A stretch of 64,000 bases of DNA, taken from positions 1 to 64,000 of the forward strand of contig DFEK01000003.1 in NCBI GenBank assembly GCA_002368665.1, written 5' to 3'. The notes beneath the pieces are model-generated. The model did not search any database. It worked only from the letters and a program-made list of their open reading frames with translations, and was not told where the DNA came from. The DNA comes from Lachnospiraceae bacterium UBA3804. GTDB lineage: Bacteria > Bacillota > Clostridia > Lachnospirales > Lachnospiraceae. This document shows positions 52,769 through 61,867 of this stretch, piece by piece (the stretch's first letter is position 1; every line of letters begins with the position of its first letter). Made by a program: the position numbers and the translations under genes.

Positions 52769-53980
52769 CTATCCCTGCATAAAATATGTCGTGCCGCCAA
52801 GCAGTCTTAAGAAAAAGTAAAGACCGCAGTACATGTGGTATGCCAATACCGCCCCAAGAACAGAAGCATATGCAATATGACCGGCATAACTTCCCTTCAG
52901 GAATCTGACGCTTCGCAGATCATTCATAAAGTATACAACGCTTACCACAAACAAAACGAAGAGGCAAAAATCGTATCCCCAAAGGAAATTTCCGTCTAAC
53001 TCACGTTTTCCGGTTTCCTTTAAGAAAAGAAGTTCCAGCGCGCCGATTGCCCACATGCTCCACGCCAACACAAAAGGTGTATGGCGCGGAAAGTATTTTT
53101 TCTTCAGATCTGAAAGCGTTTCCCGAATAACATTCCCTATATTGAAAAGAAAGATCAAAACCGGAAATAGTGCCGACAAAATCATTGTAAAATACGGCCT
53201 TTGTGCTCTCAGATAAACATTATATCCAAAGTCAATCACGATTCCGTTACCGGTCTCTCCACCGAATAAAACAGTTTCCTGCAAAAGAACAACCGCGATG
53301 GACGGGATAATTGCCGAAGCAAATAAAAGTACTCTTCCCACCGGAACTTTACGGATCAGATCCACGATCAGCCCCGCAAATGCTACCGGTGCAAACACCA
53401 GCAAGAAGCTGGTCTTCGTTGCAGTAGACAATGTCAGAAAAAGTGTAAATAAAATCCAGTCACGCCATTGAATTTTCTTTTTGTATCCATGTGCAAAACG
53501 CAGATAGAATATCAATGTAAGAAGTGCCAGGCACTTCATCACCGTATAAGTGGAGTTATGCCATACTGACGGGGACTGGTATCCGATATAGCGTTCGTAG
53601 TGAACCGCTTTCATAAAGCATGGCATAACAATATTGGCTGCAACGGATGCGCCTAGGGCTGACCAACGGTTTCCGATGAATTTGCGAATTCCGAAATAGG
53701 TAACCACCATGGTTCCGCCGGCAAAGAGTGCAAGAAAAGCCGCCACAAAGATCTCAAACCCGGGAAGAAGCATAAAAATTCTGTAGAAAACAGCCGTTAA
53801 CGAATACCCCCAACCATCCTTTGCCATGGAAAGGTGTGCCGGAAGATCGGATTCGAAATACTGTCCTTCTGCCCTTGCCGCCTGCATATAGAAAAGATAT
53901 CCGCAGGCAATGGTATAAGCGGCAAAAACAAGAACAAGAACTGCCACAAATATGGAATTGTTCTTATTCTTCTTGGACAT
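52769..53980 (-). CDS. Polytopic membrane protein, GT-C-like
   Basis: A 403-residue protein with about ten membrane helices. After helix 1 comes GQYFESDLPAHLSM (about 39-52), an E-x-D loop placed where GT-C enzymes bind the metal or the acceptor, and KAVHYERYIGYQSPSVWHNSTY (about 124-145) is a second exterior loop. There is no C-terminal soluble domain. The gene starts three bases after the stop of the GT2 at 53984-54928, the most likely partner for making its lipid-linked donor. Function inferred from topology and context. Confidence 0.6.
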   Translation of the reverse strand: MSKKNKNNSIFVAVLVLVFAAYTIACGYLFYMQAARAEGQYFESDLPAHLSMAKDGWGYSLTAVFYRIFMLLPGFEIFVAAFLALFAGGTMVVTYFGIRKFIGNRWSALGASVAANIVMPCFMKAVHYERYIGYQSPSVWHNSTYTVMKCLALLTLIFYLRFAHGYKKKIQWRDWILFTLFLTLSTATKTSFLLVFAPVAFAGLIVDLIRKVPVGRVLLFASAIIPSIAVVLLQETVLFGGETGNGIVIDFGYNVYLRAQRPYFTMILSALFPVLIFLFNIGNVIRETLSDLKKKYFPRHTPFVLAWSMWAIGALELLFLKETGKRELDGNFLWGYDFCLFVLFVVSVVYFMNDLRSVRFLKGSYAGHIAYASVLGAVLAYHMYCGLYFFLRLLGGTTYFMQG

Positions 53981-53983
53981 GAT

Positions 53984-54928
53984 TTATTTTTCCTCTTTAC
54001 GAACCACTTCACGAATGACATACTGCGGAGAATTATTCATGCAAAGATATACTCTGCCCACATATTCTCCGATCATGCCAAGCATCAGCATGATCATTCC
54101 GCCCATAAATACAAGCACACTCATAAGAGCGGAAAATCCGGCTTCCACATCAACCAGGACCAGTTTCTTAATAATGGTGTAGATTCCGTAGAGGAAACCG
54201 GCGCAGGCGCAAATCACACCCATAAATGTCGCAATTCTGAGCGGCTTAATGGAAAATGCGGTAAATCCGTTAAACCAAAGGGAAAAAAGTTTTCCCAATG
54301 TATATCCGCTTCTTCCGACGGTTCTGGCTCGATGCGTTACTTCCACATTTGCGATATTCTTCGTGGAACGAAGGACCAGACCGATCACATAAGAATACGG
54401 TTGCTCATACTTTAACATATCGTTTACGATAAAACGCTTTGCGGCGAAGTAGCTGGAAATAAAAAGTTCCTTCGGCTTACCCAGCATAATTCTGGTCATT
54501 CTTTCGTTGACCTTGCTTCCGAAATTGCGAAATCCGGTATGCTGCTTTTTGCCGTAACTTGCATAGCAGACATCGTATCCTTCCTGCAACTTATCGAGGA
54601 GTTTTCCGACCTCGTCGGCAGGTGTTTGACCGTCATCATCAAGGCAGACAACTATGTCTCCGTCGGATGCGCGCATACCGGCCATCAGAGCCGCATGCTG
54701 GCCGAAGTTTCGCGCCAGATCAATGCCCGTAACAAAAGCATACTTCTCACAAAGTGCGCGGATCACTCCAAATGTGTTATCCGGAGATGAATCATTTACC
54801 AGAATAATCTCATGCGTATAAGCGCCCATCGCGCTCATGGTCGTATTGATTTCCTCCACAACGGCCTCTATCGTCTGCTCCGAACGATAGCAGGGAATCA
54901 CAAAGGATATTTTTTCCTGTCCTTCCAT
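53984..54928 (-). CDS. Family 2 glycosyltransferase, GtrB/ArnC type
   Basis: A 314-residue enzyme expected to load a sugar onto undecaprenyl phosphate. The GT-A domain has SFVIPCYRSEQTIEAVV, LVNDSSPDNT, ARNFGQHAALMAGM, the metal site CLDDDGQTPAD near 94-104, and two C-terminal membrane helices (about 232-252 and 268-290), ending with RVYLCMNNSPQYVIREVV. The layout is that of ArnC/GtrB. It lies 32 bases after the GNAT gene. Confidence 0.9.
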   Translation of the reverse strand: MEGQEKISFVIPCYRSEQTIEAVVEEINTTMSAMGAYTHEIILVNDSSPDNTFGVIRALCEKYAFVTGIDLARNFGQHAALMAGMRASDGDIVVCLDDDGQTPADEVGKLLDKLQEGYDVCYASYGKKQHTGFRNFGSKVNERMTRIMLGKPKELFISSYFAAKRFIVNDMLKYEQPYSYVIGLVLRSTKNIANVEVTHRARTVGRSGYTLGKLFSLWFNGFTAFSIKPLRIATFMGVICACAGFLYGIYTIIKKLVLVDVEAGFSALMSVLVFMGGMIMLMLGMIGEYVGRVYLCMNNSPQYVIREVVRKEEK

Positions 54929-54960
54929 TTTTGTTCCTTTCCGTATCCGCCCTCAGGCAA

Positions 54961-55515
54961 TTAATCATTTGGATTGATGACAGCCATCAAAACAATGTCT
55001 TTATATTCTCCGTTTACATACACATCATCGTGTAAATATGCTTCCTGCACAAAGCCTGCCTTTTCATAACTCTTGATTGCCTGCAGATTATCTGCATGAA
55101 CCCTGAGGAAAAGCCGGTGCAGATGAAGGGTCTCGAAACAATGGGAAACCATTAACTTCGCGCATTTGCTTCCGACGCCGCGACCTCTTGCCCAATCCTC
55201 TCCGATAAAAATACCGTATTCCGCTTTGTTATGCGTCCTGTCAATATCGCGGATGTACACGCTTCCGACCGGAAGATAGGATTCCAAATTTGCCTCATCG
55301 GATGCATCTTTCGGAATGCAGATTATAAACTGCTCCACCTTTCCGGTTTCCACATAATTCTTCAACCAACCTTCATGGGACTCTTTGGTAAAAAGTCTCT
55401 GGTCGATAAAATGCGTGCGAACCGCATCGCTGTTTCTCCAACGGACAACATTTTCCGTATCGCTGTATTCGATTTTACGAAGATACAATCCCGTATCCTG
55501 AATGTCGATTTTCAT
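54961..55515 (-). CDS. GNAT N-acetyltransferase, probably acting on an amino sugar
   Basis: A 184-residue RimJ/RimL-like GNAT enzyme. The acetyl-CoA loop is GRGVGSKCAKLM near residues 111-122 and the late motif is HADNLQAIKSYEKAGF near 137-152. Proteins of this type acetylate 4-amino-sugars in several pathways (PseH is one). The WecE-type transaminase is encoded two genes upstream in the same tightly packed run, so N-acetylation of dTDP-4-amino-4,6-dideoxygalactose is the most economical idea. E. coli uses the different WecD for that step. The ATG directly follows the stop of the membrane-protein gene. Confidence 0.8.
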   Translation of the reverse strand: MKIDIQDTGLYLRKIEYSDTENVVRWRNSDAVRTHFIDQRLFTKESHEGWLKNYVETGKVEQFIICIPKDASDEANLESYLPVGSVYIRDIDRTHNKAEYGIFIGEDWARGRGVGSKCAKLMVSHCFETLHLHRLFLRVHADNLQAIKSYEKAGFVQEAYLHDDVYVNGEYKDIVLMAVINPND

Positions 55516-57279
55516 TTATTCCCCTTCCGTTTTCACCGAAACGATCGTCATGGTTTTATCGTCACCGAGAGGAACTGCCTCCTCTGAGGAAACTACCGTT
55601 TTTTGCGCTTTCACGCCTGTATCTTCATCATAGAAAGCTTCCAGCCAATCCGTCGAAACAACGGAATCCTGAACATAATAAACATTTTCCTGTACCGGCA
55701 AAGCTTCCCAGACATCTTCCGTCAAAGCAAGCGAAGAAACTTTTTTCTCATACAACGGGCTTCCCATGATCCAGCTTCCCATTCTGAGAATATTTCCACC
55801 CTCATACGTATTACCGGTAAACATCTCTTCCCCGTATGAACCGAATGAAGCGGTTTTTAAAAAATACACATTGTCCGGATGTGCGGCAAAGTAGGTATTT
55901 GCAGCCTTCCATTCATTTGTTTTATTCACATACTTTGTATATGGCCCGCTGAACATGATCAATCTGACAGTCAAAACTCCCACCATGAAAAAGAAAATAA
56001 AGGCCGCCAGCGGTGGAAGAAATTGTCTCTTTTTTCTTTCCTTCTTAACCGGATCATTGACGAAACTTCCGAACCATATTCCGACAATAAAGAAAAACAC
56101 CAGAAGATACAATCCGTAGGAAACACGTTCCGGAAATCTTGTACGGAATACGAAATATGTCACAAATACGCCTTCGTACAAAACGCCCAAAAGAACCATC
56201 AGCGCCGCTTTCTTTCTCTTTAATACCAAAAGTGCGGGAACGGAAAGTAGCGTAAGAGCCGTAAGGATCCGGCCGATCGGCTGAATATCCTGGTGAACGA
56301 TCAGATTCCAAACGCTCTTGAGCGTATGCTTAATCTCCCACTTCTGATAATGGAGATCCTTCCAGGCATCACCCGAAAGCGTTGCCAACTTCTCCATGTT
56401 CTTTTCCTGATATCCCGGGAACAGTCCCAAATCCCACTCTCCCAAAGGATACATGTCATTTTCATATATTCCCAGATCGTTATACTTCTGTACATTCTCC
56501 TGATACGACGGTAAAAGATAATAATCATACACATCCGTACGATTTGCGTTATACGAAAGGAATTTCTGCCATTCCGCGGAGGAATATGCTCCCTTTTCAA
56601 CACAAACGGAGATTATTCCGGCTACAAGAAGTACTGCCGGTAATACAAGTTTCTTTGGCTTGATCTTACCGTTAAAACGGTAAAGAAGTGCTAATGCAAA
56701 GAGCGGAAGCGCCATGATCAGTGCCTGTTTTCTCAACCAAAATGACAGGATGAAGAATAGACCGATGACGATCTGTTCCCCGATCTTTAAACCGTTTTCA
56801 TCCTTCTTTGCGGTTAAGTAATAATAAAGCGATACCGCTGCCAGCGTTGCGGCAAGCGAAGTATACTGATGCCAGATGAAATACGGAAAATCGATTGTCA
56901 GAAACACAAGTCCGGCACTGGCGGTATATAAAATACGCTCTCTTTTTCTTTGTCCAAACACACAGCCCGTGCGGATCATTACCAGAAAATATGCTGCCAG
57001 GTGAATTCCGGTAATGAACAGATCATACCAGGGAATCCGTCCGAAAGCCGTGTACAGATTCTTTAAAATCCATCCGAGCGGGTACATCACATAAATCAAA
57101 TGCGCATCGGGTTTTCCGGTTATGTCTCCGGTCAGTATCGCCTTCAGCATGACATCATCGTTCGTTGCAAAAAACAGTTTATGTCCCAGGAATGCATACA
57201 TGCAAAATAATCCGAGACAGATGCACGACGTGATGAAAACCGCAATATGGTCTTTGTGCGAAAGCTTATTTTGCTCCAT
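55516..57279 (-). CDS. Polytopic membrane protein with exterior C-terminal domain, GT-C-like
   Basis: A 587-residue protein with about eleven membrane helices and a soluble C-terminal domain of about 140 residues (from MFSGPYTKYVNKTNEW). The loop after helix 1 reads LFFATNDDVMLKAILTGD (about 35-52), with an Asp pair at the usual GT-C site. Its plan (helices, acidic first loop, terminal exterior domain) matches the protein at 43150-44946. It overlaps the transaminase gene by 14 bases, hinting that the amino sugar made there is what it transfers; that is inference only. Confidence 0.6.
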   Translation of the reverse strand: MEQNKLSHKDHIAVFITSCICLGLFCMYAFLGHKLFFATNDDVMLKAILTGDITGKPDAHLIYVMYPLGWILKNLYTAFGRIPWYDLFITGIHLAAYFLVMIRTGCVFGQRKRERILYTASAGLVFLTIDFPYFIWHQYTSLAATLAAVSLYYYLTAKKDENGLKIGEQIVIGLFFILSFWLRKQALIMALPLFALALLYRFNGKIKPKKLVLPAVLLVAGIISVCVEKGAYSSAEWQKFLSYNANRTDVYDYYLLPSYQENVQKYNDLGIYENDMYPLGEWDLGLFPGYQEKNMEKLATLSGDAWKDLHYQKWEIKHTLKSVWNLIVHQDIQPIGRILTALTLLSVPALLVLKRKKAALMVLLGVLYEGVFVTYFVFRTRFPERVSYGLYLLVFFFIVGIWFGSFVNDPVKKERKKRQFLPPLAAFIFFFMVGVLTVRLIMFSGPYTKYVNKTNEWKAANTYFAAHPDNVYFLKTASFGSYGEEMFTGNTYEGGNILRMGSWIMGSPLYEKKVSSLALTEDVWEALPVQENVYYVQDSVVSTDWLEAFYDEDTGVKAQKTVVSSEEAVPLGDDKTMTIVSVKTEGE

Positions 57280-58399
57280 AGAATTCCCTTACGCAGTCGA
57301 TGATATACTCAACTTCATTCGTCTTAATTCCGTAGTACAAAGGCAGACGTACCAGTCTTTCGCTTTCCTTTGTGGTATATACGTCTTCCCCGTTGAAACG
57401 TCCGAATTTCAATCCGGCGGGTGCGGAATGAAGCGGAACGTAATGGAAGACCGCAAGCACTTCCTTTTCTTTCAGGAAAGAAATCAGGCGGCTTCTCTCT
57501 TCCAGATCCTTGGCCTTGATATAAAACATATGCGCATTGTGTACGCAATCAGCCGGAATAAACGGCAAAGTAATTTTACCCTGTTCTTCCAGATCTTTAA
57601 GGCCCTCATGATACATATCCCAGGTTGCAAGACGATTCTTTGTAATCTCATCGGCAAGTTCAAGCTGCGCGTAAAGATATGCTGCATTCAACTCGCTCGG
57701 AAGATACGAAGAACCATGATCCACCCATGTGTATTTATCAATCTGTCCGCGGAAAAACTTCGCGCGGTTGGTTCCTTTTTCACGGACGATTTCGGCAGGC
57801 TCGATATTTTTCTCATCACGGATTAAAAGTGCTCCGCCCTCACCCATCGAGAAGTTCTTGGTCTCATGGAAGGAGAAACATCCGAATTCGCCGAATGTTC
57901 CGAGCGCTTTGCCTTTATAGGTAGCCATGATTCCCTGCGCAGCATCTTCAATCACCATTAACGAATGACGCTTTGCAATATCCATTATCGTATCCATCTC
58001 ACAGCCGACACCGGCATAATGTACGGGAACAATCGCTTTCGTTTTCTCCGTGATGGCTTCTTCGATTTTCGTTTCATCGATATTCATGGTATCCGGACGG
58101 ATATCCACAAAAACCGCCTTGGCGCCTCGTAAAACGAACGCATCCGCAGTGGACACAAACGTGTAGGATGGCATGATCACTTCATCGCCCGGCTGAATAT
58201 CGGCAAGGATTGCTGCAAGTTCGGTTGCATGGGTACAGGAAGTTGTAAGCAATGCTTTCTTCGTTCCCGTTTTGGTCTCCAGCCATGCATTGCATTTGGC
58301 GGTAAACTCCCCGTCACCGCAGATCTTCTGATTCTCCACGGCTTTCTTTATGTAGTCCATTTCTTTCCCCGTAAAAGGGGGTACATTAAAACGAATCAT
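57266..58399 (-). CDS. wecE: dTDP-4-amino-4,6-dideoxygalactose transaminase
   Basis: PLP enzyme that aminates dTDP-4-dehydro-6-deoxyglucose with glutamate to give dTDP-4-amino-4,6-dideoxygalactose (dTDP-Fuc4N). The 377-residue length and many stretches agree with E. coli WecE/RffA as I recall it: PGDEVIMPSYTFVSTA, FVDIRPDTMNIDE, VPVHYAGVGCEMDTIM, EDAAQG, the PLP lysine in FSFHETKN, REKGTNRAKFFRGQ and TTKESERLVRLPL. The ATG at 58399 has GGAGG 5-6 bases before it; an earlier ATG six codons up is less well placed. Substrate would come from rfbA/rfbB at 33-35 kb. Confidence 0.93.
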   Translation of the reverse strand: MIRFNVPPFTGKEMDYIKKAVENQKICGDGEFTAKCNAWLETKTGTKKALLTTSCTHATELAAILADIQPGDEVIMPSYTFVSTADAFVLRGAKAVFVDIRPDTMNIDETKIEEAITEKTKAIVPVHYAGVGCEMDTIMDIAKRHSLMVIEDAAQGIMATYKGKALGTFGEFGCFSFHETKNFSMGEGGALLIRDEKNIEPAEIVREKGTNRAKFFRGQIDKYTWVDHGSSYLPSELNAAYLYAQLELADEITKNRLATWDMYHEGLKDLEEQGKITLPFIPADCVHNAHMFYIKAKDLEERSRLISFLKEKEVLAVFHYVPLHSAPAGLKFGRFNGEDVYTTKESERLVRLPLYYGIKTNEVEYIIDCVREFYGAK

Positions 58400-58425
58400 T
58401 TCATCCTCCGATTCCAATTTGTTTT

Positions 58426-59370
58426 CTATTCATTCCGATTTGTTTTCTTACAGGTTTCGGTTCTGCTTCGGATAATATACCTGGGTCTGCCTTTCACCTC
58501 TTCGTAAATCCTTCCGAGATAATGGCCGATAATACCGAGGCTGATCATAATGGCGCCTCCGATCATCAAAAGCAACAGGATGACCGTCGTGAATCCTTCC
58601 ACTGCCGCGCCCATGAAATATACGACCAATGTTTCCACGCCAAGTGCGATGGAGCAGATCACCATGATGAATCCAACTACTGCGATAATCCGAAGCGGAG
58701 CCGTGGTAAAGGATGTCGTATTGGTAATGGCATATCTTACCAGACTTCCGAAAGACCACTTGCTCGTTCCTTTTGTTCGTTCAGCCACATCATATTCCAC
58801 TTGAACGGAACGGAATCCGACCCAGAAGGACAGCGCACGGAAAAAGGTATTGCTCTCGTTTAATGTAAGCAATGCATCCACAGCTTTTCTGTCCAACAGT
58901 TTAAAGTCCGAAGTGGCATTCATGTCTATTTTCATCAAAGAACTCATGATTCCATAGAAGATGCCGACAAACATCTTATGGAAAAGACTTTCCTTTCCCC
59001 TGGAAGACTTGATGCCTTCCACCACTTCATAACCCTCTTCCCAGAGACGGTACATTTCCACCAGTGTTTTCGGAGGATGTTGAAGGTCGCAGTCAATAAC
59101 GGAAACGCAATCTCCTTTTGCCTCGGAAAGACCGGCAAAAATTGCCGCCTCTTTTCCGAAATTTCGGGAAAACTGAATTCCCTTGATACGGGCATCTTTC
59201 TCAGACAGCGCTTCAATGATTTCAAATGTTCTGTCCTTTGACCCGTCGGAAACAAAAACAAGTTCATAATCGATATTTGCTTCTTTCAGAACATCGCCTA
59301 TGGTCCCAGCTGTTGTCTCAATATTTTCTTCTTCGTTGTAGGAAGGAATGACAACCGATAATACGCTCAT
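58426..59370 (-). CDS. Family 2 glycosyltransferase, GtrB/DPM1 type
   Basis: A 314-residue enzyme with a GT-A domain (SVVIPSYNEEENIETTA, VSDGSKDRTFE, SRNFGKEAAIFAG, metal site VIDCDLQHPPK near 92-102) and two C-terminal membrane helices (about 233-253 and 268-288), followed by GRIYEEVKGRPRYIIRS. This end is typical of GtrB and CsbB-like polyprenyl-phosphate glucosyltransferases. It lies 11 bases after the GtrII-like gene. The sugar loaded is unknown. The internal ATSDFKLLDRKAVDAL supports the GtrB group. Confidence 0.92.
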   Translation of the reverse strand: MSVLSVVIPSYNEEENIETTAGTIGDVLKEANIDYELVFVSDGSKDRTFEIIEALSEKDARIKGIQFSRNFGKEAAIFAGLSEAKGDCVSVIDCDLQHPPKTLVEMYRLWEEGYEVVEGIKSSRGKESLFHKMFVGIFYGIMSSLMKIDMNATSDFKLLDRKAVDALLTLNESNTFFRALSFWVGFRSVQVEYDVAERTKGTSKWSFGSLVRYAITNTTSFTTAPLRIIAVVGFIMVICSIALGVETLVVYFMGAAVEGFTTVILLLLMIGGAIMISLGIIGHYLGRIYEEVKGRPRYIIRSRTETCKKTNRNE

Positions 59371-59381
59371 TCTGTTCTCCT

Positions 59382-60929
59382 TTATTTCGCTTTCTCGGGC
59401 GGTTCCGTTTTAATGTATAATATACCGTCCACCACTTTTACACTGTCTTTTGCCGGAAACGAATCCATTTCCCGGTATGCGTCGGAATGATATATATCTA
59501 CAATCGTTTCCGCATCCGTGATGACATTGAGAGAAACATTCAGGTAATGGCTCATAAATGCCTGATATTGTTCCGCTTTATAGATCAGCATGTCTCCTGT
59601 CGTTCCGAAAATGCGTTCCGTTACTGCTCCAGTGATATCAGTCACCGGATATTTATCTTCATCCAAAACACCGATCATCATGACCGGCATACCCACATGG
59701 TATCCTTCCGTCTGCTCAATACGGTCGGCAAGTCGCAAGCAGTAGGCATACGTTTTTTCATAGCGCTCGTTCATGTTAAAGTATGCGATGTTATCCGATA
59801 AGATAAACTGCCATACAAACAAAAGTGCGCCTGCAAGTCCAGCAAGATAGGCAATTCCTTTTACTTTGCCCTCTTCCGTGGATAATCCCTTCTCCACGCA
59901 TACCAGTGCAAAGATCGGGAACAGTCCCCACTGAAGACGCATCAGCAAATGATAAAATGCTTCCGCGGAAATCAGCAGAATAATATTGGCTCCGAGCGGA
60001 ATCAGCAAAACAAACAGCACAATAAGAAGTGACTGATACCACTTCTTAATCGCTTTCGTATGTGCCATGATCATCAGGACAGCAAGCAAAGCTACCCCGA
60101 ATAATAATACCACAGCAGCAAGGGAAAATCCATTTAACACGAAAATCTTTCCGTTCCTTGCAAAGCCCAGAAAATCCTGATATGCATTCGCAATCATACC
60201 CGGAAGGGAGGAGAGCGAAATCTTTCCCATGGTATTGATTCCCTGGTAGGTATCCAGGACTTTTCCCTGCGCTTTCAGACAGATCTTCAAAATAACAAAA
60301 TACAATCCTCCGCCGAGTACGCCCATTACCAGGAAGCGAACCCCTCGAAGAAGAATATCTCTTACTTTCTCATTCTGTGCACAGGATAAAATCAGATCAA
60401 ACAGGCACAGAAGGATTGCCGCTGCCAGATAAGCCTGGTAGGTACCCATACTGAAACTCAGTAAGATTCCTCCGAAAAGCCAGCCGATCTTTTTATATTT
60501 CTTCGTCAGATATACGGCTAAGAAAGCAAACCACAATGCCAGGAAATAGCCGTCCGCCGTATACATATATGCGAATGTTGCGCAAACTGCGGGGAAGGTT
60601 ACCAAAAGAGCACTGATGATTCCCATTACGGTTTTGCTCTTAACTTCAAAGAACTTCACCAAAACCACTGCGGAGAGCGCCAGATAAAGCAGTGACAAAA
60701 CACCGTTTACCCACTTCAGATCAAAATAGGACGATATGCCGCAGGCAACGGTCAGAAACCATCTACCGCTGGTCACCATATTCTGGTCAAAGTAAAGGCT
60801 TCCCATCGTATCCGCATTCGGGAAATTGTTGATCATGACCGGAAAATGTGCAATTAGTCCGACGACAATCGTAGTCAGAAACGGAATGATGATATTCTCT
60901 TGTTTTAACTTACTCATCCATGTTTTCAT
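59382..60929 (-). CDS. Glucosyltransferase II (GtrII)-like membrane protein
   Basis: A 515-residue protein with about eleven membrane helices and a short soluble end. ADTMGSLYFDQNMVTSGRWF near residues 39-58 (between helices 1 and 2) is the mark of the Glucos_trans_II family, whose Shigella members move glucose from undecaprenyl phosphate to O-antigen outside the cytoplasm. MYTADGYFLALW and SMGTYQAYLAAA are further family marks. It is flanked by two GtrB-type genes (58.4 and 60.9 kb), which may provide donors. A GtrA-type flippase gene is not seen. Confidence 0.82.
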   Translation of the reverse strand: MKTWMSKLKQENIIIPFLTTIVVGLIAHFPVMINNFPNADTMGSLYFDQNMVTSGRWFLTVACGISSYFDLKWVNGVLSLLYLALSAVVLVKFFEVKSKTVMGIISALLVTFPAVCATFAYMYTADGYFLALWFAFLAVYLTKKYKKIGWLFGGILLSFSMGTYQAYLAAAILLCLFDLILSCAQNEKVRDILLRGVRFLVMGVLGGGLYFVILKICLKAQGKVLDTYQGINTMGKISLSSLPGMIANAYQDFLGFARNGKIFVLNGFSLAAVVLLFGVALLAVLMIMAHTKAIKKWYQSLLIVLFVLLIPLGANIILLISAEAFYHLLMRLQWGLFPIFALVCVEKGLSTEEGKVKGIAYLAGLAGALLFVWQFILSDNIAYFNMNERYEKTYAYCLRLADRIEQTEGYHVGMPVMMIGVLDEDKYPVTDITGAVTERIFGTTGDMLIYKAEQYQAFMSHYLNVSLNVITDAETIVDIYHSDAYREMDSFPAKDSVKVVDGILYIKTEPPEKAK

Positions 60930-60937
60930 GATCTGTC

Positions 60938-61864
60938 TTATTTCTTCTCCCGAATAATGTATACCGGTCTTCCCTTAATCTCGTTATATGCTTTGGCAAG
61001 ATACATGCCGATGATTCCGCTGACAAAAAGCTGAAGTCCGGCAAAGAATGTAATCATGCAGGCAAGGGACGGCCAGCCGATAACCGGATCTCCGAACAGC
61101 AGTGCACGAACGAACAGGAATATCAAAAATGCAAGCGCCAGGAAACAGAACAGAAGTCCCACAAAGGATGCCCACTCAAGCGGTGCAGTGGTAAATGCAA
61201 CCATTCCCTCGATGGAGTATGCAAATAAGGAGAAGAAGGACCACTTCGTTTTGCCTGCCACACGTTCTCTGTTGGTAAAATCAATCCACTTGGTATTGAA
61301 ACCGACCCATCCGAAAATTCCTTTTGAAAAACGATGGTATTCCTTCATGGACAGGATGGCATCAACCATGACTCGTTTCATGAAACGATAATCTCTCGCA
61401 CCGTCCATCATGTTCAGTTTTGCCATGCGGTTCATCATGCGATAGAACAGTCTGGCAAACATGGATCGCACGGGAGGTTCGCCTTTCCGGTTCACTCTTC
61501 TCGTTGCGGCACAGTCATATCCTTCTTCTTTAACCGCTTTGTACATCTCGGGCAAAAGTTCGGGCGGATCCTGCAAATCCGCATCCATAACAACCACATA
61601 ATCACCGGTTGCCTCGGTTAATCCCGCTAACATTCCGGCTTCTTTTCCGAAGTTACGGGAGAATGAAACATAATGCACTTTCGGATCTTTTGCCGCCAGG
61701 GCACGCATTACTTCCAGCGTACCATCCCTGCTTCCGTCGTCCACAAACAAATACTCAAACTCCAGCATCGGCATGGTGGCAAGAACTTTTTCCGTCTCCT
61801 CGTAGAACAGAGGAAGAGCCTCTTCTTCGTTATAACAAGGGACTACAATTGAACATTTTTCCAT
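60938..61864 (-). CDS. Family 2 glycosyltransferase, GtrB type
   Basis: A 308-residue enzyme with GT-A motifs SIVVPCYNEEEALPLFY, VDDGSRDGTLEVM, SRNFGKEAGMLAGL, metal site VMDADLQDPPE near 92-102 and ARDYRFMKRVMVD, then two C-terminal helices (about 228-250 and 262-285) and AKAYNEIKGRPVYIIREKK. This is the closest of the four to classical GtrB (undecaprenyl-phosphate glucosyltransferase), and it sits 8 bases before the GtrII-like gene, its likely partner. Confidence 0.93.
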   Translation of the reverse strand: MEKCSIVVPCYNEEEALPLFYEETEKVLATMPMLEFEYLFVDDGSRDGTLEVMRALAAKDPKVHYVSFSRNFGKEAGMLAGLTEATGDYVVVMDADLQDPPELLPEMYKAVKEEGYDCAATRRVNRKGEPPVRSMFARLFYRMMNRMAKLNMMDGARDYRFMKRVMVDAILSMKEYHRFSKGIFGWVGFNTKWIDFTNRERVAGKTKWSFFSLFAYSIEGMVAFTTAPLEWASFVGLLFCFLALAFLIFLFVRALLFGDPVIGWPSLACMITFFAGLQLFVSGIIGMYLAKAYNEIKGRPVYIIREKK

Positions 61865-61867
61865 GAT

